From Strobilurus pachycystidiatus (lineage: Eukaryota > Basidiomycota > Agaricomycetes > Agaricales > Physalacriaceae): a stretch of DNA of 64,000 nt. The DNA lies in contig JAHLMK010000004.1 in NCBI GenBank assembly GCA_019915135.1, positions 1,550,001 through 1,614,000 of the forward strand, given 5' to 3'. How positions within the stretch are numbered: position 1 is the first letter of the stretch; the number at the start of each line of letters is the position of its first letter. This document shows positions 33,219-45,276 of the stretch, in pieces. The position numbers and the translations under genes were made by a program. Under the pieces are notes generated by a model. It saw only the letters and a program-made list of their open reading frames with translations, searched no databases and had not been told where the DNA came from.

Positions 33219-35887
33219 TCAAGTGGACGACTGCGCATCTTGCTCACTGCTACGTGGAACAATACGTCCTTCACCTACATCGCGATTGAACGTGCGTTTC
33301 GCATGCTGCAACAGGTGGACCATCGATGAGGGCGTCATGCCCTCCATTCTCTTTGCAGCACCCTGCAGATGGACAGTCAGGTCACTCTCCACCGAATTTG
33401 AGAGACATACCATAGTCGTCGGGCGTACGACAGACAGAAGCTCCCGAATAGCCATGCTCAACCCAGGAACGGTGTCATAATCCAGTTGAGGATCAAGCAG
33501 AAGACCCTCGTCCTCGTTGAACGTTTTCAGGTCCGCTTCCTGTCGGACGAGGTGTGGGTAATACCAGCCTGTGCGTGGATACTTTGTCAGACTGTACATC
33601 GCATAGATGCTGACAACTCACCCTCAACGTCAATCTTCTCAAGTACCCGTGGATCAACATCCTTGACGAAAGGCAAGAAGCTCTTATAACCAGCCGTCTT
33701 CACCCCGGGGTATCGCAACAACTCAAATGCACTTCACACATGATGGTATATCAATGACATGTAAGTTTCGGGCAATCTCTGGCTTACCTTTTCGTGATAC
33801 CGTTCTGAGGCAGAACATATCCGCGAGACAACCATTGCTGGAAAAGCTTATTTTAGCTGTGACCATGGTAGGTAGACAAGCCACACATACATGAACCGTC
33901 AAGTTGTAATTCTTGAACAACGCAATGGTCCGCTCATATTCGGCCTCCATGGCAGTGAACTGTCTCCACCGAGTCGGAGAAACGATACCAGCTTCGTACG
34001 CTTGATCCCATACTCAGAAAAGTGAATCATATGAGCGGGAGAACATACCTTTCCTCGTCAAGCGTAGATCTGCATTCTCCGGTCTCAGAGTCATCCGATA
34101 CTCGGAGCGGGAAGTCAACATTCGGTCTACATTGTTCATGAGAATAAAAGCCGGCGACAAAAGGAGAGGACGTACAAGGCTCTTCTGCGCCTTTGAGGAT
34201 CAGATCGTCGATAAGAACACCGATAGAGCTCTCAGCGCGGGAAAGAGTGAACGACGGGCAGCCGAGTGCTACCAGTCCAGCATTAGCACCGGCGACTATG
34301 CCTTGGCAAGCGGCTTCTTCATACCCAGTCGTGCCTACAGGCAAGTCAGCCCCTCGAACAAAAGAGGCGCGTCGACACTCACCATTGATTTGACCGGCAA
34401 GGAAGAGTCCCTACTCTACGTTCAACGCAAGGCCGGACGTCAGCGAAGATTCTCACCTGTATTCGTTTAGTTTCCAGGGTATCTGTGTGAGCGATGAATG
34501 AGTCCTTGCATCCCAAGTGCATGCCAAAGACATACGTTTCAACTCTCTAGGATCCACATAGTCGTATTCCACACCATAAGCCGGCCGAACCATCTTGACG
34601 TTCTCCAGCCCAGGAATGGTGCGCATCATCGGTTCTTGGGCCTCTTCGGACAGACTGCAGGAGATGCCGTTCGGATAGATGACATCCGAGTCGTATCCTT
34701 CCGGTTCCAACCACACGAGATGCGAGTCTTTGTGTGCGAATCGCAAGATTTTGGCCTCTAGGGAAGGACAGTGCCTCGGGCCTTTCTTGGTCTCTTGTAT
34801 GTGCACACTCTGATGGATGTTGTCCTTGACAATTTGGTGTGTAGCAGGATTGGTGAAGGTCTTGTAGCAGTGCAGTTGGTTATCCTGGAACACGTTCAGA
34901 GCTAGAGTTGAGGGCAGAAGAAGAAGAGAACGTACCGCATTGGGGACGGTCACATTCAGATAACTGAACGGAGAGGGAACTGGGTCGCCATCCTGGCGCT
35001 CCATCTTGTCGAAATTGATAGTGTTCTTGTCGAGCCGAGCGGGTGTTCCAGTTTGGAGTCGACCTAGTCTGAATCCCGCCTGCTTCAGCGACGCGGACAG
35101 GCCGACTGTTGCGTCCTCATTTATACGACCAGCGGGGAATGACTTAGATCCTATGTGTATCTCGCCAGAGAGAAAGGTCCCAGTGCAGATGACCACCTGA
35201 GAGCAAGGGATGACCTCTCCAGTGTCTACAGACGCGTTTAATGAATTGAATGTGATCACAGGGAGCTACTTGCCGAGTCGCACACCCTTGACGGTACCCC
35301 ATGTTGACTCTGGCGTGGATTCGTGATCAATGACGAGGTCAAACACTTCAGCAGCGCGCAGACGAAGATTTTCCTGGTACTTTCGCAGTTCCCGCTTCAT
35401 GTGGCGTTTGTATAACACGCGGTCGATTTGAGCGCGAGGGCCCTGTGCACATTGTCAATATACGTGAGCCAGACCAGGCAATGAAGTAGCGCGCACCCAT
35501 ACAGCGGGTCCTTTCGTCGAGTTAAGCACGCGAAACATCACGCCGGACAGATCTGTCATTCTCTCTGTGAGCACCTCTGGAGACGGAGACAGCGCCGAGC
35601 AACGCACCTGCTACACGCCCCATCAGCCCGTCGAGTGCATCAACCTCCCTAACAAGGGTTCCCTTCCCGACACCGCCTATGGATGGATTGCACGACAGCT
35701 CGCCGACGTTTTCGAGGTTCTTGGTGAGCAGCACCGTCTTCGCTCCCGCCCTCGCCGCCGCCGCTGCCGCCTCACACCCCGCATGCCCGGCTCCAATAAC
35801 GCACACCTGGTACGGATCCGAGATGTGCTCCGCGACGGACGAGAAATACCGATGCAGGCGCTGCCGACTCCATGACCGCGAAAGCAT
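33219..35887 (-). CDS. MTO1: Mitochondrial tRNA uridine-5 carboxymethylaminomethyl enzyme (MnmG/GidA family)
   Basis: FAD-dependent partner of MSS1/MnmE; together they modify the wobble uridine (position 34) of certain mitochondrial tRNAs. 668 aa from 14 exons: 35608-35887, 35497-35552, 35274-35442, 34936-35225, 34536-34884, 34457-34482, 34383-34410, 34176-34334, 34049-34126, 33891-34000, 33788-33837, 33622-33731, 33411-33568 and 33219-33362. All phases close. The N-terminus ([17 protein letters not shown]) is basic, a likely mitochondrial presequence. Landmarks: the FAD-binding [102 protein letters not shown]; and the C-terminal [11 protein letters not shown]. Intron 3 begins GC (donor at 35273) instead of GT. 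Start codon lies 56 bp from that of BET2. Confidence 0.95.
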
Positions 35888-35943
35888 GAAAAGTGTTCGG
35901 ATGTCGGACCGTGCTGCCGGATCGCTGTTGTGCGCAGACAGTC
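35888..35943. promoter_or_regulatory. 56-bp gap between divergent MTO1 and BET2
   Basis: Start codons of the minus-strand MTO1 (35887) and plus-strand BET2 (35944) are separated by only 56 bp. The two genes must share a bidirectional promoter, or have core promoter elements inside each other's transcribed regions. No TATA box is visible in the gap. Confidence 0.7.
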
Positions 35944-37200
35944 ATGGCCTCTTCCGATGCTGAGCTGCTGGTTCCTCTGCATGTAACGTATATCCAGAAT
36001 CTGGGTAAGGTAGTTAAGTCTATTTGCTCTTCTTGATATGCTTCTGATGTTGTGTTGAAGAGCAAGGATGATCTCGCATACCACTTGACAGCACATCTGC
36101 GCATGAATGCTATCTACTGGGGTCTGACCGCTCTCTGCATAATGGGTCACCAAGATGCTCTCGATAGGGAAGAAATGATTGAGTTTGTCATGAGCTGTTG
36201 GGACGAAGAGGCAGGTTCGCTTCATCCATCTTGTCTGTTACTCATTGCTAACCTAACTTGACCGATTGTCAGGCGGATTTGGCGCTCATCCTGATCATGA
36301 CGCGCATCTCTTGTCGACACTCAGTGCAATCCAGATACTCATTACCCAGAACGCATTAGATCGCATGGATGTACCGCGCGTTGCCAAATGTACCTCTCGA
36401 CTTCATCTGTGATTCACACCCTTACTAACGCTCCGCCCGTTTAGTTATTCTGAGCCTACAACAACCCTCAGGCGTCTTCGCCGGAGACTCCTTCGGCGAA
36501 GTAGACACGCGATTCCTGTACTGTGCTGTCAATGCACTCTCACTTCTTGGGCATCTATCAGACCTAGATATCGACAAGACCACCTCCTACATCGTACAAT
36601 GCAAGAACTTCGATGGAGGCTTCGGTGCCGTCCCAGGTGCTGAAAGTCATTCAGCTCAAGGTGGGCTAAGGTCTCTGCTATGGATTCTTTCTGAGATCTC
36701 ATGTTCGCAGTCTTCGTCTGCACTGCCGCGTTAGCAATCATGGACCGTCTGAACGTTATCGACCACGAAACCATGGCTTGGTGGCTTGCAGAACGACAGG
36801 TCCCCAATGGTGGCCTGAATGGCAGGCCCGAGAAGCTTCCGGATGTGCGCCTACTCTATCATCGCTCTCCTAGCTCAGCTTCTAACGTCTATGTCTCTCT
36901 CAGGTCTGTTACAGCTTCTGGGTCCTCTCCTCATTATCCATCCTCAGGAAGGTCTCCTGGATTGACTCACAAAAGCTGACACAGTTCATCCTTTCCGCCC
37001 AGGATACGGAGAACGGCGGTATCGCAGACAGAGCCGGGGACATGGTCGATGTGTTCCACACGCATTTTGGTGTCGCTGGGTTGTCGATTCTGGGATATCC
37101 CGGCTTGGTAGACCTGGATCCTGTTTATTGCATGCCAGCAAAGCTGATAGAAGGGCTTGGGCTGAAGAAGGATTGGGAAGCACTCCCTCGGCGGACGTAA
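35944..37200 (+). CDS. BET2: Rab geranylgeranyltransferase beta subunit
   Basis: Catalytic subunit of type II geranylgeranyltransferase, which prenylates Rab GTPases presented by the escort protein REP. 327 aa from six exons: 35944-36009, 36061-36214, 36273-36389, 36445-36660, 36711-36844 and 36904-37200; phases close. The length matches yeast Bet2 (325). Repeats of the alpha-alpha barrel are seen ([71 protein letters not shown]). Zinc ligands are visible as the D-x-C of LPDVCYSF and the histidine of HTHFGVAGL. The [17 protein letters not shown] segment distinguishes it from farnesyltransferase beta. The donor at 36010 (GTAGTT) was chosen because it joins NLGK to SKDDLAYHL in phase. Confidence 0.93.
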
Positions 37201-37438
37201 ATAATCTTGTACCAGAGCTGCTACTAATCGTAGATTTGTACGTATAAGTTCAATTTCTCCTAAGTTGCCTCGCTTTGCCTCGGTAGTTTTGACAAATGTG
37301 GCACATGTCAGCCGCTCTACGCGTCGAGCACGTGCTGCTCACGCGTTAAAGTCAACTTGAACCTCCACCCCGTCTAAAACAAGAACATCTAGGCCAATCT
37401 ATCCTCGGGAACAGCATCTTTCAGTCACACTACTATCG

Positions 37439-39471
37439 ATGGGCAAGCAGCAGTCACCAGATATACCAGACGTTGTAGCCAACTACTGGCTGGGAGATGG
37501 ATTAGGAGCGGGCTATTCTGGTGCGTCGCTTGCAGTCGGGTCTGCACTCGCTGATGAATAATTTCAGGCTCAATATGGCGCGCTCAGCATCTCCATACAA
37601 AGCAGGTCGTTGCCCTGAAGCTGCAAGACATCGACCACGAATGCCCTACCAACCGATACGAACGAGGCTTCTATCCATCATTACAGGGCGGTAAAGGCAT
37701 GCCGACCCTCTACGCGTCAGGCGAAGAGGGCCAATGGGACTACCTCGCCATCTCTCTGCTGGGTCCCAGTCTGGATAGCCTGTACCGGAAAAGCGGGAAG
37801 AACACGATGGATCTCCGAAGCGTGTGTTGTATTGCCATGCAGCTGGTGAGCGCGCACGTCCTCCCCGGGGCTTACACAACACTCAGCCGTAATCAGATTG
37901 AGCGTCTGGAGTTTATGCACTCTCGCGGCATCCTCCACCGCGATATCCAGCTCGGGAACTGTACGATCGGCCTGCCGCCCAATGACAAGCTTATATACAT
38001 GTGTGTCGCCTCTCCATTCTACGTACAGCTCCTGATGTGGATGTCGCAGGATAGACTTTGGATTCTCCAAGCGATTCATTGACCCGCACACCCATCGCCA
38101 TATCCCCGGACCTGATCCTCCGGAAGACCGCGATTTTATAGGCAACTATTGGTTCAGGTGCGCTGAATAGTCCCGTCACGAAAACCTTGTTAGAATAAGG
38201 TTGCAGCTCTGTTGCGGTACATTGTAAAGGAAAAGGCGAGTATCGCTCTCCATCGCTCGCGGCTCTGAAACTCATATTGCGGTCATTGTGGCGCTAGTTC
38301 CATCTCGGCGCGACGACCTAGAAGCAGCGGCTCTTATGCTCATCCACCTTCTTACGCCCAACGGACTTCCCTGGACGCGTAATGGCGTCCCTCGCAATGA
38401 TAAGGACCACGATTACCTCAAGAACATGAAGCGATCGAAAAAGCCAGACGAACTGTGCGCAGGACTCCCCGATGTCTTCGAAGAGTTCCTCAGATACACC
38501 CGGCGCCTGAAATTTGCGCAAACACCCGACTACAGTATGTGGGTACGAGAGTTCAGGGAACTTGCCGTCGAGAAGGGCTATCCCGCAAGCGCTGATTTCG
38601 TATGGCCGGTGAGTACGGCGAGAGGACTTCTTCAATCGACGTTCATCATGTGTTCTGCAGCCACCGGAGGCGAAACCAGTATATGCGCCGCGAAAGATTC
38701 AAGCTGCACCTGCTGACGACATGGAACGGGTGCTGAACGGCCTCGCGAACATGGACCTTGGTGCGCGGACGGTGTTGGGAGACCGGCAAAATATCGACAA
38801 GGCGATCCAGAAGGCGAAGGCTGATGTGACACAATCCACAGAGTCTGACCAGTACATTGTCATTAGCAGTGACTCAGAAGGCGGCCAGGTTGCGCCACCG
38901 CGTTATCAAAAGACGCCAAAGGCCGTCAAACTCAATGTGCTCACGAGGCAGGCCCTTGACGCGACGGACAACAAGTCCCTGGCCGAGGTTGTTGACGACT
39001 TCGTCGCAGCACTAAAGTCCTATAGCTCTCGGACCATGACGAAAGAAGCTTTCGCGTTCTTGGATGCGTTGTACAAGCAATTGGGTGACCCATCAGTGTT
39101 CGACGTGACACCTTTGAGGTAAGGACGCCAAAAAGAAACTCCCGCTTACCCGCAATGTTGTCTGACGTCTGAGTTCAAGGACATCGAAGTCGCGTTCAAG
39201 TAACGCGCTGGCAGATCCTGAAGAGCCTGTTCCCGCAAAGCTAGGGGTTATGGCAAGACTGCGGCGGGAGGTGGGGTCCGCGAGGAGTAATTCCAAACTT
39301 GCAGAGATGGTAGAGACGTTTGGGAAGGTCACGAATCGGAGCAGTGGGCGGACAATCACCAAGGTATGTCTAGAACGCAGGTTTACTATTCATTCTTCAA
39401 CTGAATTCAATGTATAGGACGGTTTTGGGTTCTTGGAAGGCGTGGCAGAGAGACTTAGAGTTTTGCGGTGA
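37439..39471 (+). CDS. Casein kinase 1-like protein kinase
   Basis: 548 aa from eight exons: 37439-37520, 37568-37845, 37897-38000, 38050-38157, 38230-38608, 38661-39118, 39180-39363 and 39418-39471; phases close. CK1 landmarks: YWLGDGLGAGYSGSIW (glycine loop), VVALKL (ATP lysine), YLAISLLGPSLDSLY, FMHSRGILHRDIQLGN (catalytic loop), MIDFGFSKRFIDPHTHRHIP (DFG), and RRDDLEAAALMLIHLL with LPW. The region around the 38158-38229 intron is less certain; the usual GTxRYxSxN motif is not clear there. The C-terminal extension of about 230 residues contains an internal repeat: SSRTMTKEAFAFLDALYKQL and SGRTITKDGFGFLEGVAERL. An SDSEGG acidic stretch precedes the repeats. Likely active serine/threonine kinase. 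Confidence 0.82.
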
Positions 39472-39789
39472 TCAACCCGATTAGTAGTATTGAGGTGGCG
39501 CATGTAACGCTAGCGGTGTCGACTATAATCCATCCAAGTCGCCGCTTGAAAAAGATTGGGAATCGATTTTTTGTGTGGGTCGTATCATCGTGGAGTCGGG
39601 GCCAACCCAGATGCGAGATACTTGGTTCGATTTTGTAATTTTTCTGCAGGGCTCCCCACAAAAGGACGCGGCAATGGCCGATCAGTATTTGTATACCCCA
39701 TAATAAGGGCTCGCTCAGTTGCCTTTCGACCACCATCCACTTGTCTTCTTGGCGTTTGGACTGCCTCCCTCGCCTTTCCCATTTTCATC
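39472..39789. other. Promoter region of the desaturase gene
   Basis: 318 bp between the kinase stop and the desaturase start. Contains a pyrimidine-rich stretch just before the ATG. No gene seen. Confidence 0.5.
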
Positions 39790-41544
39790 ATGACTCCCGA
39801 CGCCGCCGACACCGTTGTCGAGCAGGGCACCTTTGTGGTCCCCGACTTCACTGTGAAAGACCTGCTTAGTGTCATTCCGTGCGTTACCCGCCGAGAAGGA
39901 CTACGACGACGAGCACGATCACTGATGCTGCTATAGGGCTCACTGCTTGAAGCGCTCGGCATTCAGGTCATCACTGTACATGTGCGCCGCCTCTTTCTCT
40001 CCATTCCACAGCTGCTGATTGGTCGACACAGCGTCTGGGATTGTATCGTGATCTACGCCGTGTGGACGCTGGCCACCTTTGCCGACTCCTTCGTCGACCC
40101 CGCTGTGCTCGCGTTGCCCCATCCCTTGTTGTACTCCGCCGCTCGCTTCGCCGTTTGGGCGCTGTACGGCTTCTGGGCGGGCCTCTTCGCCACCGGACTG
40201 TGGGTCGTTGCCCACGAATGCGGCCACCAAGCATTCTCCGAGTCAAAGACCATCAACAACGCCGTCGGTTGGGTCCTCCATTCAGGGTGCGTTCTGCAAA
40301 ATTTCCAGCCACGTGTGAACAGCCCCTGAGTACGGTAATTGATTGCAGACTTGGCGTTCCATACCATTCATGGCGTATCACCCACGGCAAGCACCACGCT
40401 TCGACTGGCCACATGACCCAGGACCAGGTCTTCGTGCCCCCTACGCGCTCTGACCTGGGGCTTAAGCCTTTGGATTCCTCGAAGGAGGAGCTCCTTGGCT
40501 CCCGCGTCACCGAGGAGGTCAAGCGCGAGATGTGGGAGGCTCTGGGCGACTCGCCGATCGGCGCCGCGCTTGGCTCGGCCAGTTATCTCGTACGTTATGC
40601 GCCCCAACAGATCGAGAACAAGACATCTTACCGTTCCCGTGTAGCTCGGCGGATGGTGGACTTACCTCATTATCAATGCGTCTGGCCAAAAGAGATACCC
40701 CAAAGGCACTAACCGTACGTTCATCGCTTCCCGGTCTACAATCACATTGTACTGATTACACTAGACTTCGACCCTAGCGCTGTCATGTTCTCTCCCCACC
40801 ACTACAGCCAGATCATCTGGTCGGACATTGGTATTGCCATCTGGGCTCTCCTCATCGGTGCTTCGATCTACAACTGGGGTTTCGCGACTGTTTTCCGTGT
40901 CTACCTGGTGCCATATCTCTGGTCAGTATGCTCCATCTATCATATGCTACGCGTTTTCCTGACTATGGTCTTAGGGTCAACCACTGGCTTGTCTTGATCA
41001 CATTCCTCCAGCACACCGACCCTCTGCTTCCCCACTACCGTGCCCCCGAATTCACCTTCCCCCGTGGCGCGCTCGCGACCCTCGACCGCAGCCTCCTTGG
41101 TGACCTTGGTAGCGTCATGGCATGGATCGGTGCTCATGCCACTCACGGTATCTCGGAGACTCACATCCTGCACCACGTCTCGAGCAAAATCCCCCACTAC
41201 CACGCGTAAGGATTGTGCTGATCCTGATTTACACCTTTCTGATGATATACACTGATAGATGGGAAGCCAGTGCTGCTCTCAAGAAGACACTCCGTGCTGG
41301 TGGTATGACTCACCTCGAAGGCGCTCCCGGCGGTTGGTCTGAGGTTTATCGTGTGTACAAGGAGTGCAAGGCTCGTATCCTTCGTTCTCTCTCCATTTTA
41401 TCGACTACTAAATTTGCCCCGCAGTTCGTCGAAGATGAGGGCGACGTTGTCTTCTTCAAGAACGCCCACGGCCTCGCCCAGATGCGCCCTGTCTTCAGTG
41501 ACCAAGGCGCCTCTGACTCTGGCATCGAGATCACTGACAAGTAA
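39790..41544 (+). CDS. FAD2: Delta-12 fatty acid (oleate) desaturase
   Basis: Membrane di-iron enzyme of the endoplasmic reticulum that converts oleate to linoleate. 439 aa from nine exons: 39790-39878, 39937-39981, 40032-40286, 40349-40589, 40645-40714, 40765-40921, 40975-41205, 41259-41370 and 41425-41544. Phases close. The N-terminus (DFTVKDLLSVIPAHCLKRSAFRSSLYIVWD) is family-typical and fixes introns 1 and 2. Histidine boxes: HECGH, HGKHH (in SWRITHGKHHASTGH) and HILHH (in SETHILHHVSSKIPHYHAWEA). Hydrophobic segments lie around the first box and at IGIAIWALLIGASIYNW. The last intron must start with GC (41371) to keep KECK joined to FVEDEGDVVFFKN. The head-group/acyl chain preference is inferred from family resemblance. 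Confidence 0.93.
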
Positions 41545-41858
41545 ACGACTGTCTTTATAAATGCTAGAGCATGCTCAAACCCTAGAATAAAAAACGAAAT
41601 ATCTTTGGTTTTGAATGCCAATGGGAGGGTCAACTTTACAAAGTAGGTCGAAGTGACAATGTATCAACCTCGAATCAAGGAAGTTTAGCGTTTGACCTCG
41701 ATTGAGTGTCGATGCATGGGGAACCTTCCCCAAAGCCGGGTATCGATCTCGCCGGTTCGGTCAAGGTATTCATACATCGATGTCACCGAGTCTCCCCAAT
41801 TCCATTCTTCTCTGTAGATTAACGTACACCCATCTATTTCTTCTTTCAGGCTACATGC
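41545..41858. other. Convergent 3' intergenic region
   Basis: 314 bp between the stops of the desaturase and the M3 oligopeptidase; no gene seen. Confidence 0.5.
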
Positions 41859-44638
41859 TCAATTACGAGCATCTTGTGCTTCGAGAATCTGCCTCACGAA
41901 CGCTCCGGTGTCTGGCTCGCGTCCCAGGAAGTCCTAAGTACCAGCAGTGGTCAGCCTTGGATCGAAACAGATGGCCAAGGAATGAATACTCTGAGCGAGA
42001 CGAGTTCGTCTCGAGAACCACCTACACGAAGGATCTTTTCGCGGTATCTCTGGCCACGGGCAGGATCCAGTGGGTTGTCTTTGAAGACCGCAGCTAAGGA
42101 CATTCATGAGTCAGCGACCTTACCTATAAGCGAAGCAAACACGGGCTTACCATACATGTCGGCAGAAAAGACTTGAGAGTACGTGTATCCATAGTAGCCG
42201 ACATCGTAACTTGGCTAGAGCATTAACAAGCAGGGAATAAGAGGAGGAACAATTCAAGGCAAACATACTGAGCAAGGTGAATGAAGGCTGCTTGACCTGG
42301 GCAAGCTTTGCCGTGCTTGAGAAGCGAGATGGACTCTTTCGATTCCTTCCAGAGCTCTGTGTAGTCGGTCTCCTCTGATGAGGATATATGAGGATCAAGT
42401 ACTGGGAAAGTTGGCAGCGTCTATTACCAGCTAGAGTGTGAATCTTGACGTCGTACTTGGACATGGCTATTTGGTTCAAGTAAAACAGCCCAGCTTGAAC
42501 ATATCGGCTGTACAACTTGTTAAAGTCTACTCAAATTTAGGACTGAGGTCGCCGCATTACCTCGCAACGAGTTTCTTGATGAGATCGGGTGGCATGGGTT
42601 GCTGGGTCTGGTAGTGGCTCGTCATCTTTTCCAGTACTTTGGGCTCCCAGCACCAGTTCTCCAGCATCTGCGAAGGTGCCTCCTCGAAGTCACGAGTGAC
42701 GCTGTGCAGATATCAGATCCAATGGCCGTAGAACCACGCGTGATACGTACTTCACTCCGTGGAATCGCGAAAATTGGGTGCGACTCAGAAGGGTGTGGAA
42801 GATGTGTCCCATCTCGTGGAAGAAAGTGACAACATCCCAGTGTCTCATGAGGGCGGGCTTTTCCGGGTTAGGCTTCCCCAAGCTCACCACCAAGGCTGCC
42901 ACAGGGTATTGACGTTTGCCATTGGGCATGTCAGATCCGGGAATGAGTGGCCACACAGCTGCCCCTGAATATTTTCCCTCTGTAAAACGATCAGCAGCGA
43001 GGAAGTCCTTGGAACTTGTCGCACATACCACGCGGATAGATATCAAGGTAGCAATAGCCCAGAAAGCCAAACTCGTCTTTCGCGTTCTTGTCCCAGACGG
43101 CGTACTTTTGCACGTCAGGATGCCATGTCGAACCGTCGGTAATCTCCTCAAATCGAACGCTGAGGAGGGTTTGATAGATTGATAGGATGGAGGGAACGAC
43201 GACAGAGACCGGAAAGTGCTCCCTGATGAGATTACTGTCGAAGTCGAGGGTCTTTTCAATGAACTTGCGCCTGTAGTATGAGTTATCCCAGTAGTAAAGC
43301 TCGCCGTCGAAGGGTTGACCAGTCTCTTCATGCTCCGCCTTCTTCAGAGCAAGCAGGTTCTCTCTATCTCTCAGCCCCAAGGAGCGAAGCTTCCCCGCCA
43401 CATCATCCAAGAACTTATCCGCGTTGGCGCCTGTCTTGACCATTTTGATTTCGGTGACGTAGTCGGCCCTGTATCGTATGTGAGTTGAAACCTCTCAGCA
43501 GTCAAAAGAAAGCCGTGCCAAGTCCTGTAGCCCAGCATCTTAGCAATTTTGCGCCGCAATGCCAGTATTTTGCCCAAGACGGGTACATTTATTTCCAGGC
43601 GCGATGCGTTGCCTTCTTGAGCCCGGTGGCGCGTAGCAGGGTTCTTCGCGTCTCCGATCTACAGGTGACGCGTTAGTTTACCGAACAAGATCGAATTCTG
43701 GATGGACACACAATTGCCATGATGTCCGGTCCCTTGTAAGTGACATCGTACAGCTCCTTTCCGTCCTCAACGCGCTTGGTGAGACCAGAGATAACATCTG
43801 AAGGGACACCGTCTAATTCAGCTGCGGTGAATGTTATGATTCCCTTGAAATCGTGAACTAAGTACGCGGAGCTGAGACCTGGCACAAGTAGTAGTGCATC
43901 AATACCTTCTCCTCGTTAGAGTTTTTCTAAGACAGGTTATTAGTAGGGATGGAACTCATGTGTTTTAGCAAGCCATACCCTCCACTCAATACACAGGTTT
44001 GCGAGATCCTTCTGGAGCTCACTCAACTCGTTGCGCGAATCTTCCGGCAATGAGAGGCCGTCGCGGGTACCATCTAGAACCTGCCTTTTTGGTCAAATAC
44101 TGCAAGCACATAGTTCACAAGACTTAGACCATTTTCTCAACGAGACGCTGCTCTTCAGCTGTCAGTTTGGCCCATGTATCCGATTTCTTGATGTTCTTCT
44201 CGGCAGCAGCTTTGGCTTGGAAAACGTCGAGCCGCATGGAATGCTCCACCTTATACTCGCGTACGAGGGAGTCGGCGTTGGTGGACGCGTCACGGACATC
44301 CTTCACAGGGGAGACGTTCTGGAGGAAGCTTAGAGGCTCTGAAATGACCTCGAGCAGCGTGTTTGCGTTCTCGATCGCCAGCTATTTCGTATCTCAGAGT
44401 AAGTAATTGATTAGGCTGGGAGCACAAACAAAAACCTAACCGACACACTGGCATTAGTTGGATGATTTGGTACCAAGATCCACACACTCACAGTGTTGAA
44501 ATCACATTCTTGTTCTGCAAGGCTCCCAATCCTGTCCAGGTCGGCGCGATGCTGATCTATGCCCTCCTTGGCGAGGCTGAGAATCTCCCCAGCGCTGTAA
44601 TCCCATCTCGGTGCATCCTGTGGTCGCTTGAGAGACAT
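41859..44638 (-). CDS. M3 family zinc oligopeptidase (thimet oligopeptidase / saccharolysin-like)
   Basis: Multi-exon minus-strand gene starting ATG 44638 (MSLKRPQDAPRWDYSAGEIL) and ending at TGA 41859 after FVRQILEAQDARN. The first exon is 44492-44638. Further pieces in order: LAIENANTLLEVISEPLSFL, GLSLPEDSRNELSELQKDLA, GIITFTAAELDGVPSDVI, GKILALRRKIAKMLGY, DEFGFLGYCYLDIYPR, and the zinc site WDVVTFFHEMGHIFHTLL (HExxH) with SRTQFSRFHG. Downstream are DFEEAPSQMLENW (third zinc ligand region), PDLIKKLVAS, SYDVGYYGYTYSQVFSADMY and FKDNPLDPARGQRYREKIL. Intron acceptors around 43965, 43865 and 41945 were placed by these junctions. The enzyme cleaves short peptides in the cytosol or mitochondrial intermembrane space; no clear targeting signal is seen. 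Confidence 0.9.
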
Positions 44639-45276
44639 TATGACGACTAGACTGATAGAGTTGCCGGACGTTTCGGGCCAGGGAAGTTACTTTCTCGTTA
44701 TATATGCGTGTCGAGCTCGCCCTGCCATGTGCATGCATCCTAGATAAGCATCTTGATTCACATCGAATCCTGATTGTTGTATTATTAGACCGTAGACGTC
44801 CTGAGTTATGTAAATTGAAAGACTAATAGTGTCGAGTGATCACCCTTCTGGCATGACAGCCAACAGCGCGCGAGCGTCTCAAACTGCCAGTCATGGAGGT
44901 CCACCACTTGGGTCTTGTACCGGAGGCCGTCTTGTTGATGATTTTTTGAGTCTTTGTGTGGCCGTGAGAGTGAACCCAGCGATAAACGGGTGGCATTGGT
45001 CGTCAGAGCGCGTCGAGATGGTGGTAATAAATTTAATACAAGGAGCGTCGGGCCGTCGGCATGATTCCACCGAGTCGTCACATATCCTGGTGCCCAGCCT
45101 TACTTAGCGTTGCGCATACTTCAATCACGCCTCGTGCTCAGCATCGTTCGGGTGTCCTCTGAATGAGTAGCTTACCACGGCCGAACGCGAAATTGAGGTC
45201 CAGCGGATGAGCATTGACTTCCAGTTGGGCAAAGTTTCCGTAACGTCTAATGGTAGTAATAATCCTCAGCTTGTAG
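44639..45276. other. Intergenic
   Basis: Promoter of the oligopeptidase and 3' flank of the reductase gene. No coding region supported. Confidence 0.5.

Noticed and set aside
40041..40712. 223-codon plus-strand frame
   Set aside because: Alternative frame running through desaturase exons and introns; the histidine boxes are in the other frame.
41859..44638. M3 oligopeptidase as a pseudogene
   Set aside because: Stops seen in simple frames around 43.6-43.9 kb disappear once short introns are removed; conserved pieces join in order.
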